A DNA stretch of 64,000 bases from contig CM042544.1 in NCBI GenBank assembly GCA_023630585.1, positions 24,619,756-24,683,755 of the forward strand. The letters are read 5' to 3'. The translations under genes were made by a program, and so were the position numbers. A model generated the notes under the pieces. That model was not told the DNA's origin. It made no database searches and was given only the letters and a program-made list of their open reading frames with translations. The stretch comes from Cranoglanis bouderius (Eukaryota > Chordata > Actinopteri > Siluriformes > Cranoglanididae). Every line of letters starts with the position of its first letter. Position 1 is the stretch's first letter. This document shows, piece after piece, positions 1-10,254 of this stretch.

Positions 1-330
1 AACCAATATTTTATTACATATACCATTCTGAATAAGGATTCCGTGTAAATACAGTTTGATAAGTTTTAAACATACTGTACATGTAAAGTTAAATCAACTT
101 AACTTTATTTATCCAGTTCCAAATCACTCATACGGTAGGATAATATGTCACCAGGACCGTGATACAACAAATATGATCATACAGGAACTCAACCCACAGG
201 ACAACATACACATACTGTGCAAACAGTACGACGAATCTAACTAGATTCGAGTTTAATTTGGGGAGACCTTATTATTACATACTAATTTTTATACCCAGTA
301 AAATTTCAATTTGAGCTTCTCTTGCCTTGA
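1..330. other. AT-rich DNA without recognised gene
   Basis: Short stop-bounded frames only. I see no splice-flanked coding segment and no repeat I can name. Confidence 0.5.
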
Positions 331-357
331 CTTATGTTTTCAATAACAGTGTTCTTA

Positions 358-622
358 TTCATTCATTCACTTGTTCTTTCAGTTTCATTCATATTCAGTA
401 ACCACTTTAGATCTAGTCAGGGTTATGGTGGTTTTGGAGCCTATGCCGGGAACACCAAGCATGCACTGAGAATAAACCCTGGATGGGACACCAATGCACA
501 CACACCTGTACACTCATTCACACCTAGGGATAATTTAGAACAGCCAATAAACCTGCCAGCATGTTTGTCAGAGATGGGAGGAAACCGGAGAACTTGGATG
601 AAACCCACAGGTGAGAACCCAT
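358..622 (+). repeat. Dispersed teleost repeat, plus orientation
   Basis: The order of blocks is that of a very common fish interspersed repeat: start near 'attcattcac', 'cagggttatggtgg', 'gcctatgccgggaacac', 'aataaaccctggatgggac', 'attcacacctagggataatt', 'gggaggaaaccggagaac', 'aaacccacaggtgagaaccc'. Reverse-oriented and partial relatives occur near 39.0, 39.7, 49.5 and 51.5 kb. The 96-residue open frame across it is a by-product of the repeat. Assignment to a named family is not made. Confidence 0.75.
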
Positions 623-624
623 GA

Positions 625-2535
625 AACTCCCCAATGACAGTAACCTAAGCGAGAAGTGGCAACACTACCTGCTGTACCTTCTGAACACTTATTATAATGA
701 TAAAGTCTGCATTCTGAATAAAAGAACGCTGAGGCTGCCTTTACCAAGGAGCTGGGAATTGTTTAAAATAAAAGGTTATCCAGTCTATACAAAGATGGCT
801 GATGAAAGAAGAGGGTGAAGTCTTACCACACCAGGCTCTGTTGACTTCAGTGAGGAAGAGACGTGTGTGGGAACCGAAAGGCAACTTGAGCTCCATCTCC
901 TCATTAAGGAATGTTACTCTGACTCGAGTATCAGCACCTTACAGAGAACGAGGAAATAGAATGACACAACGCATTCTTTAATTATATGATCAGACTGGGC
1001 TGGACTTGACTTAAAGTGACAGAAGAAATGTTTTTGCTCATTATTTAAAACAAACCCGTACTTACCAACTACAGCAAGTTCATCAGGAGACGACACTGAA
1101 AAAAACAGACAGAGAGAAGATGCTAGAGCTTGCAGAGCTGGGATCCTGCACCCGTAAATCACAGACCACAAACAGTCCACTCTAATTCTGTTACAGTGAC
1201 GCTAATAATAATGAAGGTTACAGTGATTGTTTTAAGCAGAAGATTTATTTTTTATGAATATATTTCTGGCACATTTGATGCTAGCTATTACGCACCGACA
1301 TGTGCCAGTACTACAAATGAGTTGGCCAAGTGTGAGAGCTTGTATTCATAATTCAGGTAGTGTACAAGCGAAACATGTATGCTCCCTCATTAACAATCAA
1401 CACTTGCCATGCATTTTGATTGCAGTGTTTGAAACATGACTAATGTAAAAATGTATCTATAAGCATCAGCATTTAAATTCAAAATCCATCTGTGCATGAA
1501 CAAAATGTCAGAAATTCTGTTAATCGTTAACACTGTGTTGAGACTTACCCTCAACAACAGAAAAGTTATATGAAATGGGAATGATTTCCTGCAGTGTTAC
1601 ATCATTGCCAGTGATTGCCATTCTTCTATGGGTGAACATAAATAATCTGAAGGAGAAGGAGAAGAGAGCATATAAACACTGCATATGTACAAATATAAAC
1701 AGCAGATATGCTTAATTCCACCAGTATTATAACTGAAAACAAAATTTCTAATGTTAATCTCAAATATTAGTCCGATACCGGCACTGCATTTGACACTGCA
1801 ATTTAATGCTATTGTACATGTGGAGAAATAACAATTATGCTGCCATAAAAATAAAACATACACATGACATGGGAGTGCACAGATCTCTCAATGTGGATTA
1901 CTATCATGAAGAAGATAAGAATAAACATATTTTGCCTAGAGGCTAATCATAGATCTTATGTTCTACATCTTTTATATAATATTATTTTCTGTAAGCATAG
2001 ATTTGTCAGGCTCACAATACGTGTGGCTTTAATACATTTCTAAAACATTTTTTACTTTTTATATGTACTATAAACATGCAATACTGTCTCTGTAACAGTG
2101 TATGCATAGGCATAACTCTCGTTTTAAAAGTAGTAGGGGCAGGAATGTTGCTGGGAAAAAAAAGCTTGTGCAATCAGTGAGAAATCAGGCTGAAGTCTTT
2201 CAGTCATCAGTTTCACAGAAAAGATAATCTTCCATTTTATCCACTGTTTGATTCCACACCTGGTTGAATGGAGTCTTTGGGAGTCTTTTACACATTTAAT
2301 ATGACTTGTTTGTATTTGGATTGGCCTCTTCTAAGTCATTTTATAGACATGCCCCAAGTGCCTCTTCACATCCTTACAAGTCATATATAATAAAATAAAT
2401 AATATAAATATTTATGAGGAGAAGTTGCATGTTTACAGAGTTGTAACTTGGCTTTCAAGCAGTTGAATGTCCAAGTGCGCTTGAAAGTGATGTTGTGCAA
2501 TCCTTGCTAATGGTATCTCTCGTAAGCGTGCTAAA
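625..2535. other. Intergenic AT-rich DNA, no gene seen
   Basis: Only short chance frames on both strands. No transposase, retroelement or splice-bounded exon could be recognised. Confidence 0.5.
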
Positions 2536-2807
2536 TAGTGATGGGTCGTTCACGAACGATTTGTTCATTATGAATGAATCTTTTATATGACTCGGGAATA
2601 ACGAATTGTCTCGGAGAGTGATTAGTTCATTTTGTGTTGGCAATATCTGTGTGTGTGTGTGGGGGGGGTGGGGTGGGGGGGGTGGGTGGGGTGGGGGGTT
2701 TGGCTATTGAAAATTTAACATTTGAATTTAATTCTGCTCAAATGAACGAAATGACTTGAATAAAGATTCATTCAATTTGCTCTGATCTGATTGTCACATC
2801 ACTAATG
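2536..2807. mobile_element. Short MITE-like element with TAGTGATG ends
   Basis: The segment opens with 'tagtgatgggtcgttcacg' and closes with 'gattgtcacatcacta', so the outer 8 bases (TAGTGATG / CATCACTA) form an inverted repeat. Inside are the palindromic 'cgttcacgaacg' and 'gaacgaa' blocks that I associate with a common fish MITE. Coding capacity is absent. No clean 8-bp target duplication was seen. The middle is expanded by a GT and poly-G tract. Confidence 0.55.
2651..2700 (+). repeat. (GT)n plus G-rich tract, G-quadruplex-prone
   Basis: A short GT repeat runs into six or more G runs of 3-8 bases separated by single T or short spacers. This satisfies the usual pattern for intramolecular G-quadruplex formation on the plus strand. 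Confidence 0.8.
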
Positions 2808-4400
2808 CGAACTCTAGTCGAACCACCATAAGTTTTGTGGGCGGAGCTTTGTGTACACGGGTGGAAATGGGGGCAGGCTCAATGCATAAAAAAATCATTT
2901 AAATCTTATTCAGCTCCACCCATTTAGAGATCTTTTTTCACCAATCTTAACTAATGCACTTTTAAGTCGTGTCCAAAAAAAACAATTGGATAAGTTTCTA
3001 CTACAAGCTATTACATAAAAAACGTATGTAGAGTCTTACGCATGCTCTTTGCTGTGCTCCACGAGCCCCAGGAGTCTGCTTTCTGTGCCATTATTCAGCA
3101 GTAAAAGACACTGAACAGCCTGGATAAAGCAGCTGGTTAAGGACATCATCAGTCTTACAATGTAGGAGAAATTTTAACTGGCTCCAGTAGAATAAGAAAA
3201 ACAACAACAAAAAAAAAAAACAATGTTCATACCATCAGTTAACAAAATGACTGCGACTAATTAATAAACAATTTAATAAACATGTTTGCTGTTATTAACT
3301 GGCAAAAATCAGAACTGAGGCTGAAAACTAAGTTCTACTAATATTTACACCTAGGGATCAGAGTTCAGAAAGTTACCAACATTTAGGAACATGCTGTAAT
3401 TTAAGTTGAGCTAATTTATGTGGCTGCGCTTAGTTTTAGATTAGACTAGATTAGACTAAACATTAGTCAGTGCAGGTGTATTTATTAACATTTGAACAAA
3501 TGTCAATTAATATGTATTAATATTGTTAATTAGTTAACACTGCTTATGGTTTATTAATGCTGCAGCTCAAGGCTTGTTAATGTTTACTAATGCAGTAACT
3601 GATGTTAGTTAAGGGAATGTTAATACGAAGTGTTACCGTTTTCATTCAAAAGGGAGAAAAAAAGGTATTGATAATTGGTGAAGTCATGATAGCAATCAGA
3701 CCAACTGTACAAGACAGTGTCCCACTCCTTATTTCCTACATCTGTTAAAGTGCATTATTGAGTATCTTGTGTACATTTGGAAACGAACCCTAAGCAACTA
3801 ATTGTGGATATTCTTCACTAATCCATATTTAAAGTTAAGTGCAACACAATTCAAAATAAATCTTAGCTCAACAACCCCTGGATTAAGTCTAAACTCTGAC
3901 TTAAATCCTCATTAATGCAACCCACCCTTTAATTTGTTTGTTTTAATAAATTTTTTTTTATTGCTATTAGTAATCAGCCCCACAGCCTCATCCTAAACAT
4001 GAGCGCCCCCGTGAGGAGGACTGCAGTAAGACAGCTGCTATTTGACAGTTAGCTGAGACTAGATTTCATCCTGCTGCGGTTGGAGAAATACCAAGTTTAG
4101 CAACTTCCTCTCCTCAAATACTGCAACACGCACCTTATCAAACCTATTCAATATGTACCACGACATAAGCTTCTATTAAAGTACTCCTAGGGACTACACT
4201 TTTATAGGACATTTGTTATTATTACACGAACTGAAACCTCGGCCTGCATGTTGATGAAGTGCTCAAGTGTAACATTACTGCTGAACTATTTTTAGAAGTT
4301 TGTAACTAGTTGTCTATTCACGGAGAAATAACATAAGCAAAACATAACATAAATAAAGAAGCCTTTATATTATAAATTCTTATTGTAAAAGCAACTTTGT
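2808..4400. other. Intergenic DNA with low-copy repeat fragments
   Basis: No exon recognised. The part around 3470-3645 is rich in 'taatgtttactaatgcag', 'gttagttaa' and 'gtgttacc' blocks, which resemble the end of a common fish MITE. The block at 3999-4025 is GC-rich against an AT-rich background. Confidence 0.4.
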
Positions 4401-4559
4401 AAACAAAGCTAGGATACTATGAGGCAGTTTTCCCCGACATCCAGAGTCTCTTGAATCGCCACAGACTGATCCATTTCGCCCAGGCTAAGTTAATTTGGAC
4501 CGTTAGCTTAACGCGAATAGCTTGCCCAGAGCTGATAACAAACTTAGGAAACCACGTAA

Positions 4560-4900
4560 GACACTGCATTTGCAAATTCTAAGACATTGTTTACATGTTC
4601 CGTCGTCGCATAATAAGTTTGAAGCGTTTTAAATATGGTCTCACTCCACAGCTAAACATGACCCTGATTTTTCCAGCTGTTGCCCGTCTTCTCTCCCTCT
4701 GCTCTGCCACGCAGAGGTTTCACAAGCTGGAGATGACGTCACGCACACAGCTCGCCCTGTGTACTGGCCGCATACGAAATGGCAGACTATTGCTTAAATA
4801 GTGCACTACATAGGGTGTAGAATCCTTTACTTTCCACGCACCAACTGCTGCACTAACAGAGGCAGTAGGATACAGCCGTAGACTGACGTCTTGCCTCTTT
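4560..4900. promoter_or_regulatory. Candidate promoter-like segment with CRE palindrome
   Basis: The segment is locally CpG-richer than its surroundings and holds a perfect TGACGTCA cAMP-response element (4734-4741), a second TGACGTC (about 4883-4889) and a TATA-like 'cttaaatag' near 4793. No transcript can be attached to it. The 'gtgcactacatagggtgtag' part also resembles a dispersed fish repeat, so this is tentative. Confidence 0.3.
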
Positions 4901-5201
4901 GCCTTTTAAAAAAGTTTGAAATAAAAAGGCATTAAGTTTGGGTTTGATTACCAACAGTTATACTATATATTAATGCATATGTATTAAAGTACAATTTGAT
5001 GTAACTACCTACTAAATGGTACTAGAGCATTTGTGAAATATGATAAGTGAGATTTCTCTCATTTGAGTCATATGTCTAATACAGTCTGTTACATGACCCA
5101 AAATCATTTATGAGTGATCAGTGACTTTGAATTTAATGCTTATGATATTAATCCAGAAACTACACTTTTAGAGAAGTATAAATATTTGGTGTGAAACTGC
5201 C

Positions 5202-5440
5202 CTGCTGGAAAAAAAAAAATAAATAAATAGAAACCCTCATAGAATTTGTAATGGTTATAATGGGAACGGTAATTTGCTGCCTTCTACTGGTGTCGTGTTA
5301 TGTCTAGTGGATACCATTAAGGACCAGTAATGTTAATGGTAATGGTTTTAACGGTTAGCTGATGGTTTGTAATGGTATTTGTTGTGGAAACCATTAGAAT
5401 TTCTGTGATGGTTTCTATTGGGTTTTTTTTTTTTCAGCAG
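5202..5440 (+). mobile_element. MITE, family A, copy 1
   Basis: Ends are inverted: 'ctgctggaaaaaa' at the left and 'ttttttcagcag' at the right, with a second inner inverted pair ('aatagaaaccctcatag' against 'gtgatggtttctatt'). The interior is rich in 'aatggt' and 'accatt' words. A second copy in opposite orientation lies at 33714-34048 and shares the central 'tatgtctagt...taccattaaggacc' block, which supports a mobile family. Confidence 0.65.
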
Positions 5441-5595
5441 AGTGAACTACTATAAGGAATCAAACCATCTGTATAAAATGCATATTAATGTTTTCAGAAG
5501 TGGACTATTTGTTGATTGGGCGGTCAGTAACATCCTAAAGTAAAGGCCAGTGGTCATATACAGTGCTGTGATTTCTGATTTCTTCTGTTTTTGAA

Positions 5596-6078
5596 AAAAA
5601 GTGCAAAGAAATGCTGTAGAGCAAAGATGCCTTAAAAATAATGAAATTAAATGTTTCTACATTAAAAAAATAAACAGTAGTAAATGAAACAAAGTCAATA
5701 TTTGGTGTGACGAAAAATAAAAATAAAAATAAAAATAGTAGTCTCCGGTACAATGTGTGCAGTTTTATAAGGAAATGAGCTGGTAAGTTTTATTGAGCAT
5801 CTTGCAGAACCAGACACAGTTCTTCTGGACACTTTGACTTTCGCACTCGCTTCTTATTTTTGCAGCAAAACCCAGCAGCCTTCATTGTGTTTACTGTCTG
5901 AAAAGTGTCTCTTATGTAATATGCTGCTTTCTTTAATGACATACAAACATTTTTCTATAACATTTAATTTTGTGCTAGAAAACTAATGATTGGGAATCTA
6001 AAATGTTTTTTGTATTGCCTTGATAATGTAGACGTGATAAAATAAAAAAAAAAATCTATAACAAATTTGTACAAAAAA
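5596..6078 (+). mobile_element. MITE family B sequence embedded in Tc1-like element
   Basis: It matches 26.1-26.6 kb and 47.0-47.5 kb over the whole interior ('tgctgtagagcaaagatgcc', 'gtctccggtacaatgtgtgc', 'gcagccttcattgtgtttac') but lacks both terminal repeats. It was therefore trimmed on both sides when or after it landed. Confidence 0.75.
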
Positions 6079-6183
6079 TAAGTTTTTGTGAAGTTGGTTA
6101 AAAGGTCTTACCCAGTAACACACTATGTCAAAGTTGAAAGAAATTCCAGAAATGATGAGGAAGAAGGTGATTGAAATCAGTCT

Positions 6184-6850
6184 GTGAAGGATTACAAAGC
6201 TATTCAAAGGTACTGGGACTCAAAAGAACCTTCAAAAACTCCTCCAAGCACACAGCAACTACTCATCCAGCCAAGGACAACATCAAAGGACCTACAGGCC
6301 TCTCTTGCATCAATAAAGGTCACTGTTCATGACTCCACTATTAGAAAGACACTGGGCAAAAATGGTATCCATGGAAGAGTGGCGAGGCGAAAACCTCTGC
6401 TAACCCAGAAGAACATTAAGTTTCGTCTGAATTTTGAGAGCATGTTCTGTGGACTGGTGAGTTGAAAGTGGAACTGTTTGGAAGACAGGGGTCCCGTTAC
6501 ATCTGGCATAAACCAATCACAGAATTCCAAAAAAAATAACCTACGGTCAATTATAGTGGTGGCAGTGTGATGGTGTGGGGATGCTTTGCTGCTTCAGGCC
6601 CTGGGCAACTTGCAATAATTGAGGGAATTCTGCTCTCTACCAGAAAATCCTAAAGGAGAATGTCCGGTCTTCAGTCAGTAAGTTGAAACTCAAGCGCAAC
6701 TGGATTATGCAGCAAGACAATGATCCATAGTACAGGAGTAAGTCCTAGTCCTAGAAGTAAGTGAAAGACTGATCTCCAGTTATCGGAAGCATTTGGTTGC
6801 AGTTATTGCTGCTAAAGGTGGTACAACTAGATTTTAAGTTTATGGGGGCA
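6184..6850 (+). pseudogene. Tc1-like transposase remnant
   Basis: Plus-strand frames retain typical Tc1 transposase blocks: a DNA-binding half with 'STIRKTLGKNGIHGRVARRK', then 'KVELFGRQG' (about 6460-6490) and 'GGSVMVWGCFAASGPGQL' (about 6560-6610), the last in a shifted frame. The 'DxxPKHxS' block is degraded to 'atgatccatagtacagg' and the acidic C-terminal motif region is deleted. Multiple shifts and deletions make it inactive. Confidence 0.8.
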
Positions 6851-7229
6851 ATTTTTTGTTTCACATGGGTAATCGGTGTTGGATAACTTTTTTTGCTTCA
6901 ATAAAATAAATAAATAAATAAAAACTGTATTGTGTTTTGTGTGAAGATCTAAAACTATTTAGTATGAGATATACACAAAAACAGAAGAAATCAGGATGGG
7001 GCAAATACTTTTTCACAACACTGTATTAGATAGCCTTTGAAATAAATTTTGTGCCATGGTGCCATGGGCAGAGAGCATGGGGGAAATGGGGGGGTGTCAG
7101 TTTGTGTTGGCTTTTAAGAGTCATTAGAATTCGGTCAGCTGATAGAGAGGAGCGAGAGGGACACAGAAGGCCTTAGAAATGCTTTGCAAACAGGTTGAAG
7201 GTGTGGTAAGTATTAAATTATTCATTTTC

Positions 7230-7320
7230 AATTATTCATTCATCATCAGCAATTGCTTTATCCTGTTCAGGGTCGCGTGAATCCGAAGCCTAGCCTGGGA
7301 ACATTAACCTGTACAGGACA
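7230..7320 (+). repeat. Partial dispersed repeat
   Basis: 'tcattcatcatcagcaattgctttatcctgttcagggtcgcg' followed by 'gcctagcctgggaacatt' is the left part of the same common repeat seen at 358-622, truncated after about 90 bases. Confidence 0.6.
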
Positions 7321-8218
7321 ATATAAAATGATTTGGGTTTTATTTAGTTTTTTTGCTTGTTAAAATTTCTCTCAACTTTTAACCTTCAGTATGGATCATA
7401 AAACAGTTTTGTTAAGAAGTTCTTTGATGAATTCTGACCAGGTATTTTTGGTTTTGGACTGGTTTAATTCTAATTATACCAGAACCCTTATAAATCAAAC
7501 ATGCAAAATCAAATGTTACCAATAAGTATTTATTTGTATTTATTTATTTGTACCATAAAATGTAGACATGTTTATACAATCTTATAGTGCAGCAGATGTT
7601 CAAAAATAAAGGTTTTTGGTTTTGAGTTTTAGCTAAGAGTCACACAGCCATTTCACATATGCAGATATTGTTTAGACTACATTTATCTCGCGTATGTATA
7701 AAGTGCATATATATTTTCCTTTTTGTTTGGTTGTCAGTTCTGTATGTTGATTATGTCATCAGTGTTCTGTCAAATAGCCTTCATGGGCATGCTTAAAAAC
7801 ACTTTGTTCTGAATGTTAGATTTGGATTATCTGCTTTGCCAGGAGAAAGAAAGACTGCCGAGTAGGTAATGTGATCCACATTACCCAAACATTTGAATAT
7901 AATAGACATCAATCTAAAAGGCCCTAAGTGATTGGGCTGTTTGCTGGAAAACAAGCCATGTTATCATATGAAAATGGTAAAGTAAGCATACTAAACTAAG
8001 ATAGACAATTAATATATATTTCTATATAATGAATTTGTCAGCACTAATGCAATTTCTCTCACTATGTTGCTTGTAGCTTAAGGTATGGATTATACATCAT
8101 TCAATTATAGACATTTCCTCATCATATAGTAAATCTTCTCTCTTTATAGAACATATTGCATATACGCTTCAGTTGACATGCAGATAAATAAATAGCACAC
8201 AATTCCTCATAAACACAG

Positions 8219-8222
<4 letters not shown>
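7321..8222. other. Intergenic DNA, nothing recognised
   Basis: AT-rich, no splice-flanked frame, no transposon ends. It lies downstream of the minus-strand Ly6-type gene and its (CA)n tract. Confidence 0.5.

Positions 8223-8296
<74 letters not shown>
8223..8296. repeat. (CA)n microsatellite
   Basis: About 36 CA units, preceded by 'gcgcgcac'. On the minus strand it is (TG)n, about 50 bp after the stop codon of the Ly6-type gene, so probably in its 3' UTR. Confidence 0.95.
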
Positions 8297-8297
<1 letters not shown>

Positions 8298-8345
8298 GTA
8301 TCAGTGATCAACAACTAGTGCTCAGACTCACTGGACACATATAAT

Positions 8346-10254
8346 CTAATCTGCAGATTTGCCCATCATTAGCAACCAGAGGAAGAATGAAAACACCACA
8401 AGTGGCAAGTGAGAGCATGGAGCCATAGCGCCAGAGCCGAGAACATTTACTTGGCCGTTCAGCTTGAGGCAGGAGGCTGTGGTGGTAGCATTACAACACT
8501 CTAGGACGCAGTTGTTGTTGCTGGAGGTGCACACTGTCTCTTTGCTACAGTCCTCGATACAGCTTGCCGTCCAGGTTATCACTGTTACAGTCGGGGTCTT
8601 CTTCAGCTATGAGGAAGGGAAATAGAGTTATACATGTTGTAAAATGTATTTTTGGTTGCTCAACCTCAAGTAGCCTGTTCAGCAAGCTTACTCATTAGAG
8701 CCAGCGCTGATATCTTATATCACAATAGGCAAGCTAAATACACACCATTATCCTTTTATTTCACATAGGCATAATTCATGATATTCTGCAGCCACATCTG
8801 TGATTTTTTAAAATTTAATTGATCAAAAAGTGCATAGAAAGATATGGGAGGAGATCTTTTTTTCTTTTTACCATACAGAAGTTCTGGCCAGGAGCGCACA
8901 GTGCAACATTAGTATTGCTTTGATAACAGACGTCTCCATTACAGGTAAACTTATGGCACTTCTTGCCCTGTTGATTGTGATGATTAAAAAACAAAATCAG
9001 TGTATAAAATAAATCTAATGAAATGAATTGTCATTTCGAGAGCAGTGAGCTTTCTGTTCGTTCTTACATTGGTTGCCATGGTGCTGGATGCAACAGTAGA
9101 GCTCTTAGCAGTGGTGGTAGTGGTGATGCTGATTGGTGTAGTAGTCACTGATTGAAAAACAAACCGGTGAGGAACTGAATAATAAGAATCAGGGCTACAC
9201 ATGTATTCACCGACACAGTAGAATAGCTATATAACTTTGCACTTTGCAGGTAATTAAGATTAGACAAAAAGAAAAATTGGGAGAAGGAGTACTTATGATG
9301 GAAGAGTTGAGTAGGATGTTGATAGTTGAGTTGACACAATTGTTGGAGCAACAATTAATGGAGCAGTTGTTCTGAGAGGTGTTCACACAGGCACTGAGGC
9401 AGGTGCTCGTGCACCTCACTGAATATGTCGCATCTCCTTCTCTTCTCAGCTAATACACCACAGAATATCAATCAGCTCATTCATTTGCATTACAAAACGT
9501 CTGCTTTGAAAAACCACCCACTGTCCATAGTGTGGTGTGGTATGGAATTGACAGAAATATTATAATAAATCTGCAACATTTAACACACCTTCAACAAATA
9601 TACACAGTACATATGGTGAGTTCTCATACCTCGCAAAGATTTTCCGGAGCCGAGCAAGTGGTGACATTTGTGCTTGTGAATGTACTGTAGCATGTCGAGT
9701 AATTACAAGAGAAGACTCGACAGGATACCTATTGAAAAAAAATCAGACAAGAACTGAATTAAAAAAAAAAAGTCTCAGAAAACATTCCAGTCTGTTTATT
9801 AAGTCTGAAGCTAACATGCTTCTTCTGTTACTCACCATTGCTGAGTTTGTGTCATTTGTGCCTACAAAAAATATACCAAACTATGACCGATGACTTTCCT
9901 TAGTGCTGTGTCAGATAACATAACATCCTGTCAATGTCTGCTATTTAATGATTATATTTGCAAGCATTTTTTATATTTAAACTTCTTAATAATCAGATAA
10001 CTATACATTTTTTCTTCTAGTGACCACTTACCAGTAGTGCTCGCGTTGTTACCCGAGGGAGTCACTGCAGTATTTAAAGTCTGATTAATCAGTGTGGTCA
10101 TAGTGGAATTAGTGGTCATTGGGGTGTCTGTGGAATTTGTGGAATTGTCCTGTGCACTTACATACAAAATCAAACTTGTTTGCAAAAAAACAAAAAGAAG
10201 GAGACCTGCTGGGAAGAGAAAGAGAGAGTCAAACTGAGCACTGTCATTGAGCAC
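8346..10254 (-). CDS. Two-domain Ly6/uPAR-type GPI-anchored mucin-like protein
   Basis: Exons on the minus strand: 10254-10032, 9861-9836, 9728-9630, 9449-9293, 9147-9068, 8967-8872, 8606-8346. Every junction is GT/AG and all phases join to 313 codons plus stop. Seen: a hydrophobic leader ending near residue 34, then an Asn/Thr/Ser-rich stretch. Next comes a Cys-rich unit (exons 3+4: 'SCRVFSCNYSTC' to 'NCCSNNCVN'), a Thr-rich linker (exon 5, 'SITTTTTAKSS'), and a second Cys-rich unit (exons 6+7: 'KKCHKFTCNGDVCY' to 'LECCNATTTASC'). A hydrophobic tail ends 'LLMMGKSAD', as in GPI signals. Two-exon Cys-rich units ending in CCN-type motifs are typical of the Ly6/uPAR (LU) superfamily; cell-surface location is inferred. 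The start is uncertain: a good acceptor (polypyrimidine then CAGCAG, near 10206-10210) suggests the leader may begin in an unseen upstream exon instead of at the ATG at 10254. No named orthologue is claimed. Confidence 0.75.

Larger units (their letters stand above)
5561..7023 (+). mobile_element. Tc1/mariner-like element, composite with MITE
   Basis: Left end 'cagtgctgtg', right end 'cacaacactg', each flanked by TA, as expected for Tc1/mariner target duplication. The right arm 'caaaaacagaagaaatcagg' pairs with 'ctgatttcttctgtttttg' at the left. The expected DNA between the left arm and the transposase is missing; MITE family B sequence (about 5596-6078) stands there instead. The family recurs at 46.8-48.5 kb and 56.9-57.9 kb. 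Confidence 0.8.

Noticed and set aside
334..624. 96-codon open frame with a hydrophobic start
   Set aside because: It coincides with a dispersed repeat that recurs elsewhere in the window; the frame is accidental.
4595..4801. 68-codon frame in the CRE-containing patch
   Set aside because: No conserved motif or splice support; taken as chance.
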